Position numbers and translations under genes: made by a program
Shown here: piece after piece, positions 4,993-5,209 of the stretch
Position numbering within the stretch: position 1 is the stretch's first letter
Layout: each line of letters begins with the position of its first letter
NCBI GenBank assembly: GCA_030622375.1
Contig: JAUXGC010000096.1
Location: 1 to 5,209 of the forward strand
Source of the DNA: Sulfurovum sp.
GTDB taxonomy: Bacteria > Campylobacterota > Campylobacteria > Campylobacterales > Sulfurovaceae
Reading direction: 5' to 3'
Length of the DNA stretch: 5,209 nt
Notes under the pieces: model-generated
Database searches by the model: none
The model's input: the letters and a program-made list of their open reading frames with translations, nothing else
Told to the model about the DNA's origin: nothing

Positions 4993-5209
4993 TTGTTTAC
5001 CTCTCTTTGTTCATTCTCATAAGCGTTTCTTACTGCGTCATATTCATTTAACTTTTCTTGAAAGTCTCTAATTTTTGAAGCTAATAAATTTTGCTCTTCT
5101 ATATCTAATTCTTTTTTTAAAATCATTATAAGTGTAATGTAGTTACATTCTACTTGACATTTTATCCAGTAGTCAAATCCGGAACTATCATAAGCAGCGT
5201 AAAGTTCAA
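4989..5209 (-). CDS. Helical protein, 5' end cut by the window
   Basis: An open frame enters from the right edge and runs 72 codons to a TGA that overlaps the next gene's ATG by four bases. The visible part begins E-L-Y-A-A-Y-D-S-S-G-F-D-Y-W, has a short hydrophobic patch (Y-I-T-L-I-M-I-L), and then a charged, coiled-coil-like stretch (KKELDIEEQNLLASKIRDF, then EKLNEYDAVRNAYENEQ). An internal ATG at 5124-5126 lacks a Shine-Dalgarno site, and the coding-like sequence before it continues to the edge, so the true start is probably outside the window. No family is recognised. It is the first visible gene of the minus operon, whose promoter is therefore not visible here. Confidence 0.65.
   Translation of the reverse strand, partial: ELYAAYDSSGFDYWIKCQVECNYITLIMILKKELDIEEQNLLASKIRDFQEKLNEYDAVRNAYENEQREVNK

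Noticed and set aside
1..5209. The window as a complete circular 5.2-kb replicon
   Set aside because: Joining the ends would put a TAG stop in the minus-strand frame two codons beyond the edge and leave that gene without a supported start, so a plain excerpt of a longer element is more likely.

Overview
The window is AT-rich bacterial DNA with dense gene packing, strong purine-rich ribosome binding sites and many overlapping start and stop codons. It reads as part of a mobile replicon (phage, phage satellite or plasmid), not a housekeeping chromosomal locus. The base composition and gene style would fit an AT-rich Gram-negative host such as a Campylobacterota member, but no host marker gene is present, so that is only a guess.

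Left arm (33-3132, + strand): three translationally coupled genes. They are a 56-residue ribbon-helix-helix (RHH) DNA-binding protein, a DCL/DUF3223-like protein carrying a VDH motif, and a 789-residue replication protein. The last joins an archaeo-eukaryotic-type primase region (V-D-x-D, later R-H), a CHC2-like zinc finger (C251, H254, C283, C288) and a superfamily 3-like helicase core (Walker A around G516-K517-S518). This looks like a regulator plus replication initiator cassette.

Centre (3133-3468): a gene-free stretch between two convergent operons. It holds two iteron-like arrays built on the core GTATC/GATAC. About five copies point one way at 3164-3210, and six copies, mostly inverted, lie at 3358-3446. 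The arrays share a perfect 15-bp inverted arm. Between them is a pyrimidine-rich, strand-asymmetric tract with C-runs and small hairpins. Because the genes converge here, the repeats are unlikely to be promoter operators, and a replication origin bound by the primase-helicase or an RHH protein is the best reading. A repeated Shine-Dalgarno-like element (three copies, one extending past the primase stop) borders this region.

Right arm (5209-3469, - strand): seven small genes in one tightly coupled operon, with each junction overlapping by 1, 4 or 8 bases. In transcription order they are a helical protein cut by the window edge, a DUF2314-like protein, a 55-residue helical protein, a 116-residue protein of a conserved phage family of unknown function, a 32-residue hydrophobic peptide, a tandem-RHH protein, and an 87-residue protein with a TDHKW motif. 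Three of these (32 aa, 55 aa and the edge fragment) are short or partial and easy to miss. The operon probably encodes early or accessory functions supporting replication and its control. Its promoter lies outside the window.
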